The notes under the pieces: generated by a model | Databases searched by the model: none | The model's input: only the letters and a program-made list of their open reading frames with translations | Told to the model about the DNA's origin: nothing | Made by a program: the position numbers and the translations under genes | Shown: positions 27,363 to 36,817 of the stretch, piece after piece | Layout: the number at the start of each line of letters is the position of its first letter | Position numbering within the stretch: the stretch's first letter is position 1 | Assembly: GCA_963735005.1 (NCBI GenBank) | Contig: CAVTJA010000013.1 | Coordinates: 18,132 to 82,131, forward strand | Length of the DNA stretch: 64,000 nucleotides | Direction of reading: 5' to 3' | DNA from: WTKG01 sp963735005 | GTDB taxonomy: Bacteria; Actinomycetota; Actinomycetes; Actinomycetales; Demequinaceae

Positions 27363-28628
27363 ATGAAGAAATCAGCTGGATACGAGTCCGTTTCCGTCCC
27401 CGAAGACCGCCTTGACGACTTCTTCGAGGTGGTTCAGTGGGCTTTCGTGGGCGAATGGTGGCGCGAGGATCGCCATGCCTACGTGGCCGCGCTGCCCACT
27501 GATCGGGCCCGCGCCGTGGCCGTCACCGACCCATCGCGAGGCGAAGTTGGCACGCTGGCTGGCGTCCACGCGAGCTTCGGCACAGACATGGTGGTGCCGG
27601 GTGGCCGACGGGTCCGTACCGCGGGACTGTCGTGGCTGGGTGTGCACCCCGCGCATCGTCGCCGGGGCCTCATGACCACCATGATCCACGACCACTTCGA
27701 GCGCAGCCTCGCCCGCGGCGAGCACGTCAGCGTGCTGTACGCGATGGAGTCCGAGATCTATTCGAGGTTTGGCTACGGCATGGGATCGCAGACGGTTCGC
27801 GCCGAGATCCCGCGCGGCCCCCGCATGTGGAAGGTCGACGGCGTCGACGAGCTGACGGTGCGCCTTGAGCGCGCGGACTTCGACAAGCACGACCAAATCG
27901 TCTCCGACCTCCAGGCGCAGCTGACGCGCCCCGGCACCGTGCTCAACCCGGTGGGCTCGGGACGCAACGCCCGCTTCACCGACCCGGTGGGCAACCGCAA
28001 GGGCATGGAGAAGTGGCGCCTGCTGCTCGTCGAGGACGCTGGCACCCCCGTCGGCTACGCGTTCTTCCGCCGCAAGGCCGACAGCTCGGTGGGGATTCAC
28101 GACGGCATCGCCCAGGTCGCTGAGCACGGCTCGCTGACCCCCGCCGCGTCGCAGCGAATGTGGCAGGTGCTGACGGACTTCGATCTTGTGGGCACCACCA
28201 CCACCGCGAACCTCGCCACGGACGACCCGCTGCTGTTCCAGCTCAAGGACGCGCGCTCGGCACGGTCACGGGTGATTGACAATCTGTGGGTACGGCTGCT
28301 CGACGTGCCGCGCGCGCTCGAGGCCCGCGAGTACTTCGCGGACGTCGACGTCACCATTGAGCTCGCTGACAAGCACGTGAAGGGCAACGCGGGCGCGTGG
28401 CGGCTGCGCGCTTCCGGCGGCGACGCCACGGTCACCCGGGCCGACGACGGCGCGGCACCAGACCTGTCAATGGACATCTCGCACCTGGGCTCGGTCTACC
28501 TTGGCGGCACGTCCGTCGAGGCGTACAAGGACGCCGGGCTGACGCTCGAGCACCGGGCGGGCGCCGCGCGCGAGCTCTCCGTCGCGATGACCTCGCCGAT
28601 CGCACCCCTCGCCAACTGGGACTTCTAG
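27363..28628 (+). CDS. GNAT family N-acetyltransferase, Eis-like (paralogue)
   Basis: 421 residues and the same domain order as the gene at 25536: acetyl-CoA loop LGVHPAHRRRGLMTTM, YAMESEIYSRFGYG, the middle fold and an SCP2-like C-terminal domain (GTSVEAYKDAGL). It ends NWDF, so the C-terminal carboxylate that serves as base in Eis is again on a Phe. The two genes flank rpiB and were probably duplicated together with local rearrangement. The substrate is unknown. Confidence 0.85.
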   Translation: MKKSAGYESVSVPEDRLDDFFEVVQWAFVGEWWREDRHAYVAALPTDRARAVAVTDPSRGEVGTLAGVHASFGTDMVVPGGRRVRTAGLSWLGVHPAHRRRGLMTTMIHDHFERSLARGEHVSVLYAMESEIYSRFGYGMGSQTVRAEIPRGPRMWKVDGVDELTVRLERADFDKHDQIVSDLQAQLTRPGTVLNPVGSGRNARFTDPVGNRKGMEKWRLLLVEDAGTPVGYAFFRRKADSSVGIHDGIAQVAEHGSLTPAASQRMWQVLTDFDLVGTTTTANLATDDPLLFQLKDARSARSRVIDNLWVRLLDVPRALEAREYFADVDVTIELADKHVKGNAGAWRLRASGGDATVTRADDGAAPDLSMDISHLGSVYLGGTSVEAYKDAGLTLEHRAGAARELSVAMTSPIAPLANWDF

Positions 28629-28688
28629 CCCGCACCTGCATCGTCACGGGGCAACCCGCGCGCGCACGCGCCTGTTAGCATTCCGCGC

Positions 28689-29120
28689 ATGGTTGTCATC
28701 GGTAGCGCCTCCGCCACATCGTCCGTGCCGCCCGCGCAGTTCCACGCGCGCTGGTGCGACGTCGAGACGCACGGCGAGTGGGCGTCGAGCATGGAGTGGC
28801 TCAAACTCGACAGCGAGTTTGGCGTGGGCGCCACCGGCACGTCACGCAACCGCGACGGCGTCGAGCACCCGTTCCGCGTCATCGAGGTGGAGCCGGGCCG
28901 CGTGTACGCCGACGCCACCATTCTGGAAGACGCCGAGCTCGTGGTGCGGCACGTCGCGGAGCCGGACGGCGAGGGTTCGCGGCTCACCATCCAGGCGTGG
29001 GTCGCCGGGCCAGAGGAGGAGGAACACGCCTTCGAGATGGGCGACATCTCCTCGGCCCTCCAGGGCGACCTAGATTCGCTCGTAGCGCTACTCGAGTCAG
29101 GGGGTGCGCGCCACGTCTAG
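28689..29120 (+). CDS. SRPBCC family protein
   Basis: 143 residues, helix-grip fold pattern: VPPAQFHARWCDVETHGEW, GTGATGTSRN-like turn, FRVIEVEPGRVYADATIL and a long C-terminal helix. It probably binds a lipid or other hydrophobic ligand. TAGCAT lies 7 bases before the ATG and no Shine-Dalgarno sequence is present, so a leaderless start is likely. The next gene begins 10 bases after its stop. Confidence 0.7.
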   Translation: MVVIGSASATSSVPPAQFHARWCDVETHGEWASSMEWLKLDSEFGVGATGTSRNRDGVEHPFRVIEVEPGRVYADATILEDAELVVRHVAEPDGEGSRLTIQAWVAGPEEEEHAFEMGDISSALQGDLDSLVALLESGGARHV

Positions 29121-29130
29121 GCTGGGGTCC

Positions 29131-31125
29131 ATGTCTGCCACTTCCCCCCGTAGCGGGATCGACGCGTCCACCTTTTCCCCCAACGTCCGGGCTGCCGACG
29201 ACTTCTTCAGGTACGTCAACGGCCCGTGGCTCGACTCCCATGAGATCCCCGCGGATCGAGCGGCCGACGGCTCGTTCCACAAGCTCAGGGACGACGCCGA
29301 GGCGCACGTGCGCCAGATCATCACGGAGGCCGGCGCAGATACCCCCTACGGGCGCCTCTACGCGAGCTTCATGGACACGGCGCGCGTGAACGAGCTTGGC
29401 ACCCGCCCGCTCGCAGCGGACCTCAACCGCGTCGACGCGGCCGGCACCGGCGACGAGCTGGCCGCCGCGATGGGCGCGAACCAGCGCCTCGGAGTCGTCG
29501 GCGCCGTCGGCTATGAGGTGTTTGCCGACGCGGACGGCCCTGACCGCAACGTCGTGTACCTGTTCCAGTCCGGCATCGGGCTGCCGGACGAGGCCTTCTA
29601 CCGGGAGGACGCCCACGCGGACACGCGCGCGAAGTACGTGGCGCACGTTGACCGCATGGCGGAGCTCACGGCGGACATCTTCGGCGGCGTGCGCGGGTTC
29701 ACGGGTGCGGGCATCCTGGAGCTCGAGACGCAGATCGCGAAGCACCACTGGGACATCGTGAAGTCGCGCGAGGCAGACCTCACGCACAACCCCACCACGC
29801 TGACGAAGCTCGAGGCCGACGCGCCAGGCTTCCCGTGGCGCACGTGGGCCGACGCGATCCACATGCCCGAGGCCGCATACGACCTGCTGGTGGCGTCGCA
29901 GCCGTCGTTCTTTGTGGCGCTGGGCGAATTGTGGCCGGCCGACGGCGACGACTCCCGTCCGTCGCTCGACGCGTGGCGCCAGTGGCTGCGGTGGCGCACG
30001 GTGAACGGCCGCGCCCCGTACCTGACCGAGGAGATTTCGCGCGCGAATTTCGACTTCTACGGGACGGCGCTGTCGGGCGCGACGGAGCAGCGCGACCGCT
30101 GGAAGCGCGCAGTCGCGTTCGTCGAGGGCGTCATGGGCGAGGAGGTCGGAAAGGCCTACGTCGAACGCCACTTCCCGCCCACCCACAAGCAGGAGATGGA
30201 CCGGCTGGTCGCCAACCTGGTGGAGGCCTACCGGCGCTCGATCGAGTCGCTCGACTGGATGACCGAGGACACCCGCGCGAAGGCGCTCGAGAAGCTGTCG
30301 CAGTTCACGCCCAAGATCGGGTACCCCGACAAGTGGCGCGACTATTCAGGCCTGGTGGTGTCGGCGGACGACCTCGTGGGCAACCTGCGCGCGTCCTGCG
30401 CGTTCGACGAGGACTGGGGCTGGTCCAAGATCGGCAAGCCCGTAGACCGCACCGAGTGGCTCATGACGCCGCAGACGGTCAACGCCTACTACCTGCCGGT
30501 TGCCAACGAGATCGTCTTCCCCGCCGCGATCCTGCAGCCGCCGTTCTTCGACGTCGACGCCGACGACGCTGTCAACTACGGCGCGATCGGCTCGGTGATC
30601 GGGCACGAGATCGGGCACGGCTTTGACGACCAGGGCAGCAAGTTCGACGGCCACGGCCGGCTCACCGACTGGTGGACGGAGGCGGACCGCAAGGCGTTCA
30701 TGGAGCGCGCCAACGCGCTCATCGCCCAGTACAACGAGTACGTGCCCGCCCAGCTAGCAGGCCGCGAGGACGGCCCGCACAAGGTGAACGGCGCGCTCAC
30801 GGTCGGCGAGAACATCGGCGACCTCGCGGGCGTCGAGATCGCGCTCAAGGCGTACAAGATCTCGCTTGGCGACACCTGGGAGGGCGCGCCGGAGCTTGAG
30901 GGCCTCACCGCCCTCCAGCGCTACTTCATCGGCTACGCGCTGACCGAGCAGACCAAGCGGCGCGACGAGGCCGTCATCACCCAGATCAACACGGACCCGC
31001 ACTCGCCAGAGGAGTTCCGCATCAACGGCATCGTGCGCAACATGAACGCGTGGTACGAGGCCTTCAACGTGGGCCCGGACGACGCCCTGTGGCTCGACCC
31101 CGACAAGCGCGTCGGCATCTGGTAA
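29131..31125 (+). CDS. M13 family zinc metallopeptidase (neprilysin/PepO-like)
   Basis: 664 residues. The zinc motif HEIGH is at 492-496 and the third ligand is in GENIGD (Glu560, with Asp564), both inside the Peptidase_M13 domain; the N-terminal M13 domain opens DDFFRYVNGPW. The usual family tail is present, ending KRVGIW, where family members end in W. No signal peptide is seen, so it is probably cytoplasmic and cuts oligopeptides. The start at 29131 is chosen because TAGGCT precedes it by 7 bases (leaderless pattern) and the frame from 29104 overlaps the upstream gene. Confidence 0.93.
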   Translation: MSATSPRSGIDASTFSPNVRAADDFFRYVNGPWLDSHEIPADRAADGSFHKLRDDAEAHVRQIITEAGADTPYGRLYASFMDTARVNELGTRPLAADLNRVDAAGTGDELAAAMGANQRLGVVGAVGYEVFADADGPDRNVVYLFQSGIGLPDEAFYREDAHADTRAKYVAHVDRMAELTADIFGGVRGFTGAGILELETQIAKHHWDIVKSREADLTHNPTTLTKLEADAPGFPWRTWADAIHMPEAAYDLLVASQPSFFVALGELWPADGDDSRPSLDAWRQWLRWRTVNGRAPYLTEEISRANFDFYGTALSGATEQRDRWKRAVAFVEGVMGEEVGKAYVERHFPPTHKQEMDRLVANLVEAYRRSIESLDWMTEDTRAKALEKLSQFTPKIGYPDKWRDYSGLVVSADDLVGNLRASCAFDEDWGWSKIGKPVDRTEWLMTPQTVNAYYLPVANEIVFPAAILQPPFFDVDADDAVNYGAIGSVIGHEIGHGFDDQGSKFDGHGRLTDWWTEADRKAFMERANALIAQYNEYVPAQLAGREDGPHKVNGALTVGENIGDLAGVEIALKAYKISLGDTWEGAPELEGLTALQRYFIGYALTEQTKRRDEAVITQINTDPHSPEEFRINGIVRNMNAWYEAFNVGPDDALWLDPDKRVGIW

Positions 31126-31152
31126 TCCCGCTCCCTACCGAAAGGCACCCCC

Positions 31153-31491
31153 ATGCAATCCGTCGTCATCTTCTTCCTGATGGGCACCGGTTCGCTGTGC
31201 ATCCTGATGCAGGCCCTCGTGTCTTATTCCAACGGCCGCCCCGTCACCACCGCCAAGGCCGCCAAGGTGGTCGCAAAGGCGGACGCAGCCAAGTCAGCGA
31301 CCGCCAAGAGCGCGGCCAAGGCGGAGGACGACCCATCCGGGCGCGACAAGGTGCTCGCGGTCGTCAGCGACATCCTTGGCACGCGTGGGCCCGGCGACAG
31401 CAAGCTCGGGTTGCTCGGCTTCGCGCTGATGGCGGTGGGTGTGCTGCTCGTCATCGACTTCTCGGTGAGCGTCAGCTTCTCAACCGTCTAG
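31153..31491 (+). CDS. Hypothetical small membrane protein
   Basis: 112 residues with two membrane helices, SVVIFFLMGTGSLCILMQALVS at the N-terminus and GLLGFALMAVGVLLVIDF near the C-terminus, joined by a Lys/Ala-rich linker with repeated AKAAK units. Not recognised. GAAAGG precedes the ATG. Its TAG shares CTAG with the stop of the convergent gene. Confidence 0.6.
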   Translation: MQSVVIFFLMGTGSLCILMQALVSYSNGRPVTTAKAAKVVAKADAAKSATAKSAAKAEDDPSGRDKVLAVVSDILGTRGPGDSKLGLLGFALMAVGVLLVIDFSVSVSFSTV

Positions 31492-32054
31492 CGCGTGGCC
31501 CCCAAGTCGGGCGTGCCGGTCACGCTCAACGTGACGTCGCGCGCTACCGCCGCCAACGCAACGCGCAGCGCCTCGGTGTTGCGCGCGTCGGCCCGGCCGA
31601 CTGTGCGGAACGTGCGCGTGTGCGCGGGGGTCGCGACCACCCAGCGCGTGAACGTCCACGCGCCGCTGTAGCTGGAAAAGGGCCACTGCACAGACGGATC
31701 TACTCGCACGGTCACTTCGTCGGCGGCGGCGATGGTCAGCCCTCGCCGGAAGAAGAGCCCCCGAAAGGTACCTACGCGCGCGGCACCGTCGCGATCGGCG
31801 AGGTACAGCCACGGTAGCCACCCGAAGGTCATTGCGAGGTGCCAGCACGTGATGACGAGCACCATCGCGACGACGACGAGCCCCGCCACACCGGCTCCGT
31901 TAATGCCTGCGTCGTACGGTCCGGTCGAGTTCAGAACCCACACCGCGGTCGAGAGCAACAACGCGAAAACCACGAAGAACTCGCCCAGGATGTAAGTCCA
32001 CCGCCCCACGTCTCGGATCTGGGTAGGGGGCGCCAGTGTGAGGATCGCTCGCAT
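31488..32054 (-). CDS. Hypothetical membrane protein with two helices
   Basis: 188 residues. Two membrane helices (YILGEFFVVFALLLSTAVWVL and VAGLVVVAMVLVITCW) lead into a C-terminal soluble part of about 90 residues, with a Trp-rich stretch and a conserved-looking VRVDPSVQWPF. The frame is open far upstream but that part is the shadow of the DUF2461 gene; the ATG at 32054 has TATTGT 7 bases before it, a leaderless signature. Family unknown. Confidence 0.65.
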   Translation of the reverse strand: MRAILTLAPPTQIRDVGRWTYILGEFFVVFALLLSTAVWVLNSTGPYDAGINGAGVAGLVVVAMVLVITCWHLAMTFGWLPWLYLADRDGAARVGTFRGLFFRRGLTIAAADEVTVRVDPSVQWPFSSYSGAWTFTRWVVATPAHTRTFRTVGRADARNTEALRVALAAVARDVTLSVTGTPDLGATR

Positions 32055-32132
32055 GGATTTCACAATACTGGCAAGCACTCGGTTTGTGCCGCCACGTACG
32101 CGGCCGCGAGCGGCGCACGACACAATGGCCAC

Positions 32133-32810
32133 ATGACCTTCACCGGATACCCGCACGGCCTCGGCCTGCTCGACGACATCGGCCGCGCCACTCAGGACAG
32201 CTTCCGCGGCCTGCAGGCGGACTGGGAGAAGGACTTGCTGCGCCCGACGCGGGATCTCGTGGACACCATCGGGCCGATGATTGGCAAGCGGATTTCGCGC
32301 AAGATCAAGTATGTGTCGCGCGCACCGGGCTCCATCTCGCCCATCCACCGCGACCTGCGCTTCGCGCCGCCGGGGACGCCGCCGTACAAGGATCACCTGA
32401 TGCTGAGCTTCTGGGATGGGCTCGACCGCAAGACCGCGCCGACGCTGCGCGCACGCATCTCGAACAACGGCGTGGGTTTCTCCACGGGGGCAAGCTTTGA
32501 CGCCGCCGCGCTCGAACGCTACCGCGCCGCGCTGCTGACCCCGCGCGGCGTCGAATTCGCGGACGCCCTCGCGGCGCTCGGCAACCGCGTCGAGATGTCG
32601 CTCGCGGAGCCCAAGCTCAAGAACCCCGCCGTGGCCGTGCCCCAGGACTCCCCCGTGCGCGAGCTCCTCAAGCACAAGACGTTCCAGGTGCGCTTCATCG
32701 CGGCCACGGAGCCGCCCGCGCGCTCGCCCGAGATGGCCGAGTGGATGGTCGCGAACTTCGAGCAGCTGACGGCGGTCCACAAGTGGCTCCTCACCGTGAC
32801 GCAGGGCTAG
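32133..32810 (+). CDS. DUF2461 family protein
   Basis: 225 residues of the DUF2461 (TIGR02453) family: DWEKDLLRPTRDLVDTIG, PISPIHRDLRF-type centre here SISPIHRDLRF, and the C-terminal TFQVRFIAATEP. The family is widespread and uncharacterised. The ATG at 32133 is preceded by CACAAT six bases upstream. Confidence 0.8.
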   Translation: MTFTGYPHGLGLLDDIGRATQDSFRGLQADWEKDLLRPTRDLVDTIGPMIGKRISRKIKYVSRAPGSISPIHRDLRFAPPGTPPYKDHLMLSFWDGLDRKTAPTLRARISNNGVGFSTGASFDAAALERYRAALLTPRGVEFADALAALGNRVEMSLAEPKLKNPAVAVPQDSPVRELLKHKTFQVRFIAATEPPARSPEMAEWMVANFEQLTAVHKWLLTVTQG

Positions 32811-32814
32811 GCGC

Positions 32815-33927
32815 TCACGGCCGCTTCGGCTCGGGAAACTGTTCCACGCTCACTAGCACCCCAAAGTGCCCAAGCTCGCGCACGGCGCGTTCTACGTCGG
32901 CCCGATCCGGTGCGAGGTCGACACGGAATCCAGTGCGGCCAGCGGGCCCTTCGAGCCGCCAGACCACCCGGCTCGGTAGAGACTTGACGGCGATGCGCTC
33001 GACGCGAAGCTGCACAGTGTCGCCAGACTCCGCGACCAGCCCGCGCCCGCGGAGGACCTCCGTCAGCGACCCGACGCGCACCGTCACGCCCTCGGATTTC
33101 ACGTACGCGTAGCCCACCAACCCCACGTGCTTGGCTGCGGTCCAGAGTGCCCGGACACCCATTATGAACACCACCACGCCCAGCCACACCTGCAATAAAA
33201 CTCCTCCGGCCAAGGTTTCACCCACTCCAAACGGACCGGCGAACACGACGCTCACGGCGATCGCCAAGAGCCCGCCGACGTAGTCGTAGTACGCGGCACC
33301 CATCACTCGTCGGCCCACTCGGCTTGAGATGAGCGGTTTACGCGTGCCGCCCACGGTGGCCACGGTAGCGTCGGCCCGCGCGGGACCCGCCGATGGCACC
33401 TTGGAACCGGTGTCGAGCACGTCGGGCGTTGCCCCAGCTGCTTCGAGCATCTCCACGACCCGAACGATCATGGCGGGGGGCGGGTAAAAGCTCAGCTCAA
33501 AACCGCGGGTGTCGCTCGGGCCGGACAGCCTCCACACGGAGCCGTATTTGCCGTCGCGCTCTTTCGTGCGGGTCACCTCGACGGTAACGCGGTCCCCCGG
33601 CACGAACGTGACACCCTGCCGCTGGTGGACGTCGTCGCCCGCGCCAACGCGCAGTTTCTTTCCCGACGTCACGACCCTGAGCACCGCCACGCGGCCCGAG
33701 ACCATTCGGCGAGAGCGATCGTGGGTGACAAAGGTGATGAGCAACCATGCGGCGGATATTGCGCCCGCGTAGAGCAAGAGCTTGCCCACGAGACCTCCCA
33801 CGACGGCCGCCGCGACAAAGGCCGCGACCGCCAACGCGGCGAACACCCACATAGACAATCGCTTCGACACGCGAACCGCCTCGAGCTGGGCTCGCTCTTC
33901 GGGTAGCACTGCGACTCCTAGGTCCAT
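32815..33927 (-). CDS. Hypothetical membrane protein, four helices
   Basis: 370 residues with two hydrophobic pairs, residues about 25-70 (MWVFAALAVAAFVAAAVV, LLLYAGAISAAWLLIT) and about 220-275 (GGLLAIAVSVVFAGPFG, VWLGVVVFIMGVRALW). Each pair is followed by a similar soluble unit of about 100 residues with the pattern RVAVLRVV..VTVEVTRTKERDGKYGSVWRLSGP and VTVRVGSL..VQLRVERIAVKSLPSRVVWRLEGP, suggesting an internal duplication. The ATG at 33927 has TAGGTT 7 bases before it, so it is probably leaderless. No family recognised. Confidence 0.65.
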   Translation of the reverse strand: MDLGVAVLPEERAQLEAVRVSKRLSMWVFAALAVAAFVAAAVVGGLVGKLLLYAGAISAAWLLITFVTHDRSRRMVSGRVAVLRVVTSGKKLRVGAGDDVHQRQGVTFVPGDRVTVEVTRTKERDGKYGSVWRLSGPSDTRGFELSFYPPPAMIVRVVEMLEAAGATPDVLDTGSKVPSAGPARADATVATVGGTRKPLISSRVGRRVMGAAYYDYVGGLLAIAVSVVFAGPFGVGETLAGGVLLQVWLGVVVFIMGVRALWTAAKHVGLVGYAYVKSEGVTVRVGSLTEVLRGRGLVAESGDTVQLRVERIAVKSLPSRVVWRLEGPAGRTGFRVDLAPDRADVERAVRELGHFGVLVSVEQFPEPKRP

Positions 33928-33977
33928 GAACACGAACCTATCGCGATCGGCGCGCGCGCGAAGCGGGCCTTTGCGGG

Positions 33978-34847
33978 CTAGGCGCTCGCCCGAACGATCA
34001 GCTCGGTCGGGAGCACAACTCCCTCGTTGACTTGGGCGCCCGTGGCCAACCCGTAGACCTGGTGCGCGAGAGCGGAGCCCAACTCGTGAATGGGCTGCCG
34101 CACCGTCGTCAGCGGCGGGTTCATGTGCTTGGCGGACGTGATGTCGTCGAATCCGACCACCGCGATGTCTTCTGGGACGCGCAGGCCCGCGAGCCCGATG
34201 GCGTCGATCGCTCCGGCCGCGATGAGGTCGGACCCGCAGAACACCGCATCCACCTTTCCTCCCCGTTCGAGGATCTCTTTCATCCCACTGACGCCCGCCG
34301 CGCGCGTGAAGTCGCCCTGCGCGACGATGGGCTCCACGTCCCTTTCGCTCATTGCCGACAGGTAGCCTTCAAGGCGATCGATGCCGTCCACGACGTCGTT
34401 CGGCCCCGCGATCGTCGCCACGTTGAAGCGCCCAGTGCCAAAGAGGTAGAGCACGGCGTTGCGCGAGGCGCCCTTGTGATCGACGTCCACAAACGGGATC
34501 CCGAAGTCCTCGACGGAGCGCCCGCTCGTGACCACGGGAACGCCCGCGGCCTTGAGCTCTTGCGGGAGCGGATCGCCGGAGTGCAGCGACGTGATGATCA
34601 CGCCGTCGACGTGCCCGCTCGTCAAGTAGTCCAGGGTGCGCGCGTAGACCTCGTCGGTAGCGGCGAGGAGAACGGTCAGGTGCTTCCCTACGCGGCCGAG
34701 TTCCTTGGCTGCGCCCTCGATGAGCTGGGAAAGGTACACGTCCTCGGAGATCACCCGCGACTCCGCGACCGGAACCACCATGGCGTAGGTACCCGTGATG
34801 TGCCGGTCAGCGGCAGTGACATCGTTGTCGGTCATGACACCCAGCAT
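33978..34847 (-). CDS. LacI/periplasmic-binding-like sugar sensor domain without HTH
   Basis: 289 residues covering a complete LacI effector domain: GTYAMVVPVAESR, LIEGAAKELGR, HVDGVIITS, DVDHKGASRNAV, IAVVGFDDITSAKHMNPPLTTVRQP. The usual N-terminal helix-turn-helix (about 60 residues) is missing: the frame starts MLGVMTDNDV and only 47 bases separate it from the end of the upstream ABC gene, which hold no HTH in any frame. It may be a truncated regulator or a stand-alone sugar-binding modulator. A LacI operator exists at the xylanase promoter, but without an HTH this protein cannot bind it alone. Confidence 0.8.
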   Translation of the reverse strand: MLGVMTDNDVTAADRHITGTYAMVVPVAESRVISEDVYLSQLIEGAAKELGRVGKHLTVLLAATDEVYARTLDYLTSGHVDGVIITSLHSGDPLPQELKAAGVPVVTSGRSVEDFGIPFVDVDHKGASRNAVLYLFGTGRFNVATIAGPNDVVDGIDRLEGYLSAMSERDVEPIVAQGDFTRAAGVSGMKEILERGGKVDAVFCGSDLIAAGAIDAIGLAGLRVPEDIAVVGFDDITSAKHMNPPLTTVRQPIHELGSALAHQVYGLATGAQVNEGVVLPTELIVRASA

Positions 34848-34894
34848 TACACCGTTCGCGACCTTTGGCGCTGTGAAATGCGCCGCAACGCGCG

Positions 34895-36817
34895 TCAGCG
34901 TGCGGAGTCGACCTGCTGCTTGGCCAGCTCTGAGTACACGCCGCCCTTGCGCAGCAGCGCCGCGTGGGTGCCGGATTCGACGATGCGCCCGGCATCCACC
35001 ACGTGGATCACGTCGGCGTCGGCGATCGTGGACAGCCGGTGCGCCACCGTGATGGTGGTGCGCCCCGCCGCCGCGCGGTCGAGCGCCGCCTGGACCACCT
35101 TCTCACTGACCGTGTCGAGCGAACTGGTGGCCTCGTCGAGCAGCAACACCGGCGGGTCCTTGAGCAGCACGCGCGCGATCGCGATGCGCTGCTTCTCCCC
35201 GCCGGACAGCCGGTAGCCACGCTCCCCAACCACGGTGTCGTAGCCGTCCTCAAACTTCACGATCGCGTCGTGGATGTTGGCGCCGCGGCACGCGGCCTCA
35301 AGCTCGGCGTCGGTGGCGTCTGGCTTGGCGTAGCGAAGGTTTTCACGGATGGTCGCGTGGAACAGGTACGTCTCTTGGCTGACGATGCCGACGTGGTCGA
35401 TCACGCTCTCGTGGGTGAGCCCGCGCACGTCGGCGCCCGCGAACAGCACCTGGCCGCCCGTGGCGTCGTGCATGCGCGGCGCGAGGTAAAGGATGGTGGT
35501 CTTGCCCGCGCCAGACGGGCCGACGAACGCCACGTGCTGGCCAGGCTCGGCCACGAAGCTGACGCCCGCGAGGGTGGGCGTGCCCGTCTCAGACGCGTCG
35601 GGATAACGGAAGGTGACGTCCCTGAACTCGACGCGACCGATGGGGCCGGGCGCGCCCGCGACGTCGGTCGCGTCCGGCGCGTCGGCCACCCGCGGGGTGA
35701 GGTCCATGTACTCGAAGATGCGCGCGAACAGGGCGCGCGAGGTCTGCACGTCGAGCGCCACGCGCATCAGCCCCATGAGCGGGAATAGCAGACGGCCCTG
35801 AATTGCCGTGAACGCGACGATGGTTCCGGCCGTGATGCCGCCCGCGACCACGACGCTGGTGCCGACGCCCGTCGAGTCGCCGGTGAGGTCGCCAGTGAGG
35901 AAGTACCCGGCGGCGAGGTAGATGACTGCGGGGACCGAGGACATGATCGTCATCACCAGCGCGAAGAACCACTGGCCGGACATCGCCTGGCGCACCTGGA
36001 GGCGAATCTGGTTCGCGTTCTCCTTGGCGTAGCGGTCAGTCTCGAGGCCCTGGCGGTTAAAGGATTTCGAAAGCAGTATCCCGGACACACTCAGCGTCTC
36101 CTGGGTGATGGCAGTCAGCTCGCTCAGGCTCTCCTGGGTGGCCGATGCGATGCGCGCTCGGATCTGGCCCACGCGCCTTTGCACGACGACGAGCCCCGGC
36201 ATCACGACTACGGCGATGAGCGTGAGGCGCCAGTCGAGGACGAGCATCGCGGTGACGCTCGCGGCGACGGTGACGGTGTTGCCGACGATGCTCGTGAAGG
36301 TATCCGTGAGGACGCCGGAGACGCCGCCGACGTCGTTCTGAAGGCGCGACTGGATCACGCCGGTCTTGGTGCGCGTGAAGAACGCGAGGTCCATCGACTG
36401 AAGCTTGGTGAATAGGCCGACGCGCATGTCGCCAGCGACCCGGTTGCCGATGTTCGAGGTGAACCACGTCTGCCACACGCCAAGGCCGGCGTTGGCGAAG
36501 TGCACGCCCACCATGAGCGCCACGAGCTCGCCAAGCAGCGCGATGTGGGGCGCGAGCGGGGAGCCGTCCGCGGCCGCGGGGAACAGGGCGTCGTCGAAGA
36601 TGCGCCGCACGATGAGAGGCGGAACCACCGTGAGCGCCGACGTCGCGACCACCAGGATGGCGGTCGCAATCAGCTTGGGGCGGTACGCCGAGAACAGGCC
36701 GACGACGCGACGCCACAGATGCGGGATCTCTGGCGCCGCGGCGTTCTCGGCCTTGACTGCGGCGGCGTCTCGGCCGCGCGCACTTCCGGCGCGGCCCACG
36801 GGGCCGTGGAAACTCAC
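34895..36817 (-). CDS. ABC multidrug/lipid exporter, fused membrane and ATPase domains
   Basis: 640 residues. Six helices in the ABC_membrane domain (to about 340) are followed by a nucleotide-binding domain with Walker A GPSGAGKTT, signature LSGGEKQRIAIARVL, Walker B PVLLLDEATSSLD and H-loop AHRLSTI. A half transporter of the MsbA/LmrA type, working as a homodimer or with a partner. The GTG start overlaps the TGA of the MarR gene (GTGA), so it is coupled to its own repressor and likely to be drug-inducible. Confidence 0.93.
   Translation of the reverse strand: MSFHGPVGRAGSARGRDAAAVKAENAAAPEIPHLWRRVVGLFSAYRPKLIATAILVVATSALTVVPPLIVRRIFDDALFPAAADGSPLAPHIALLGELVALMVGVHFANAGLGVWQTWFTSNIGNRVAGDMRVGLFTKLQSMDLAFFTRTKTGVIQSRLQNDVGGVSGVLTDTFTSIVGNTVTVAASVTAMLVLDWRLTLIAVVVMPGLVVVQRRVGQIRARIASATQESLSELTAITQETLSVSGILLSKSFNRQGLETDRYAKENANQIRLQVRQAMSGQWFFALVMTIMSSVPAVIYLAAGYFLTGDLTGDSTGVGTSVVVAGGITAGTIVAFTAIQGRLLFPLMGLMRVALDVQTSRALFARIFEYMDLTPRVADAPDATDVAGAPGPIGRVEFRDVTFRYPDASETGTPTLAGVSFVAEPGQHVAFVGPSGAGKTTILYLAPRMHDATGGQVLFAGADVRGLTHESVIDHVGIVSQETYLFHATIRENLRYAKPDATDAELEAACRGANIHDAIVKFEDGYDTVVGERGYRLSGGEKQRIAIARVLLKDPPVLLLDEATSSLDTVSEKVVQAALDRAAAGRTTITVAHRLSTIADADVIHVVDAGRIVESGTHAALLRKGGVYSELAKQQVDSAR

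Noticed and set aside
32055..32780. N-terminal extension of the minus-strand gene at 31488
   Set aside because: The open frame extends to 32780, but this part lies entirely opposite the DUF2461 gene; the start at 32054 has a leaderless promoter signature.
34848..34894. Missing HTH of the LacI-like protein hidden in another frame
   Set aside because: Only 47 bases exist upstream before the ABC gene and none of the three frames holds a helix-turn-helix.
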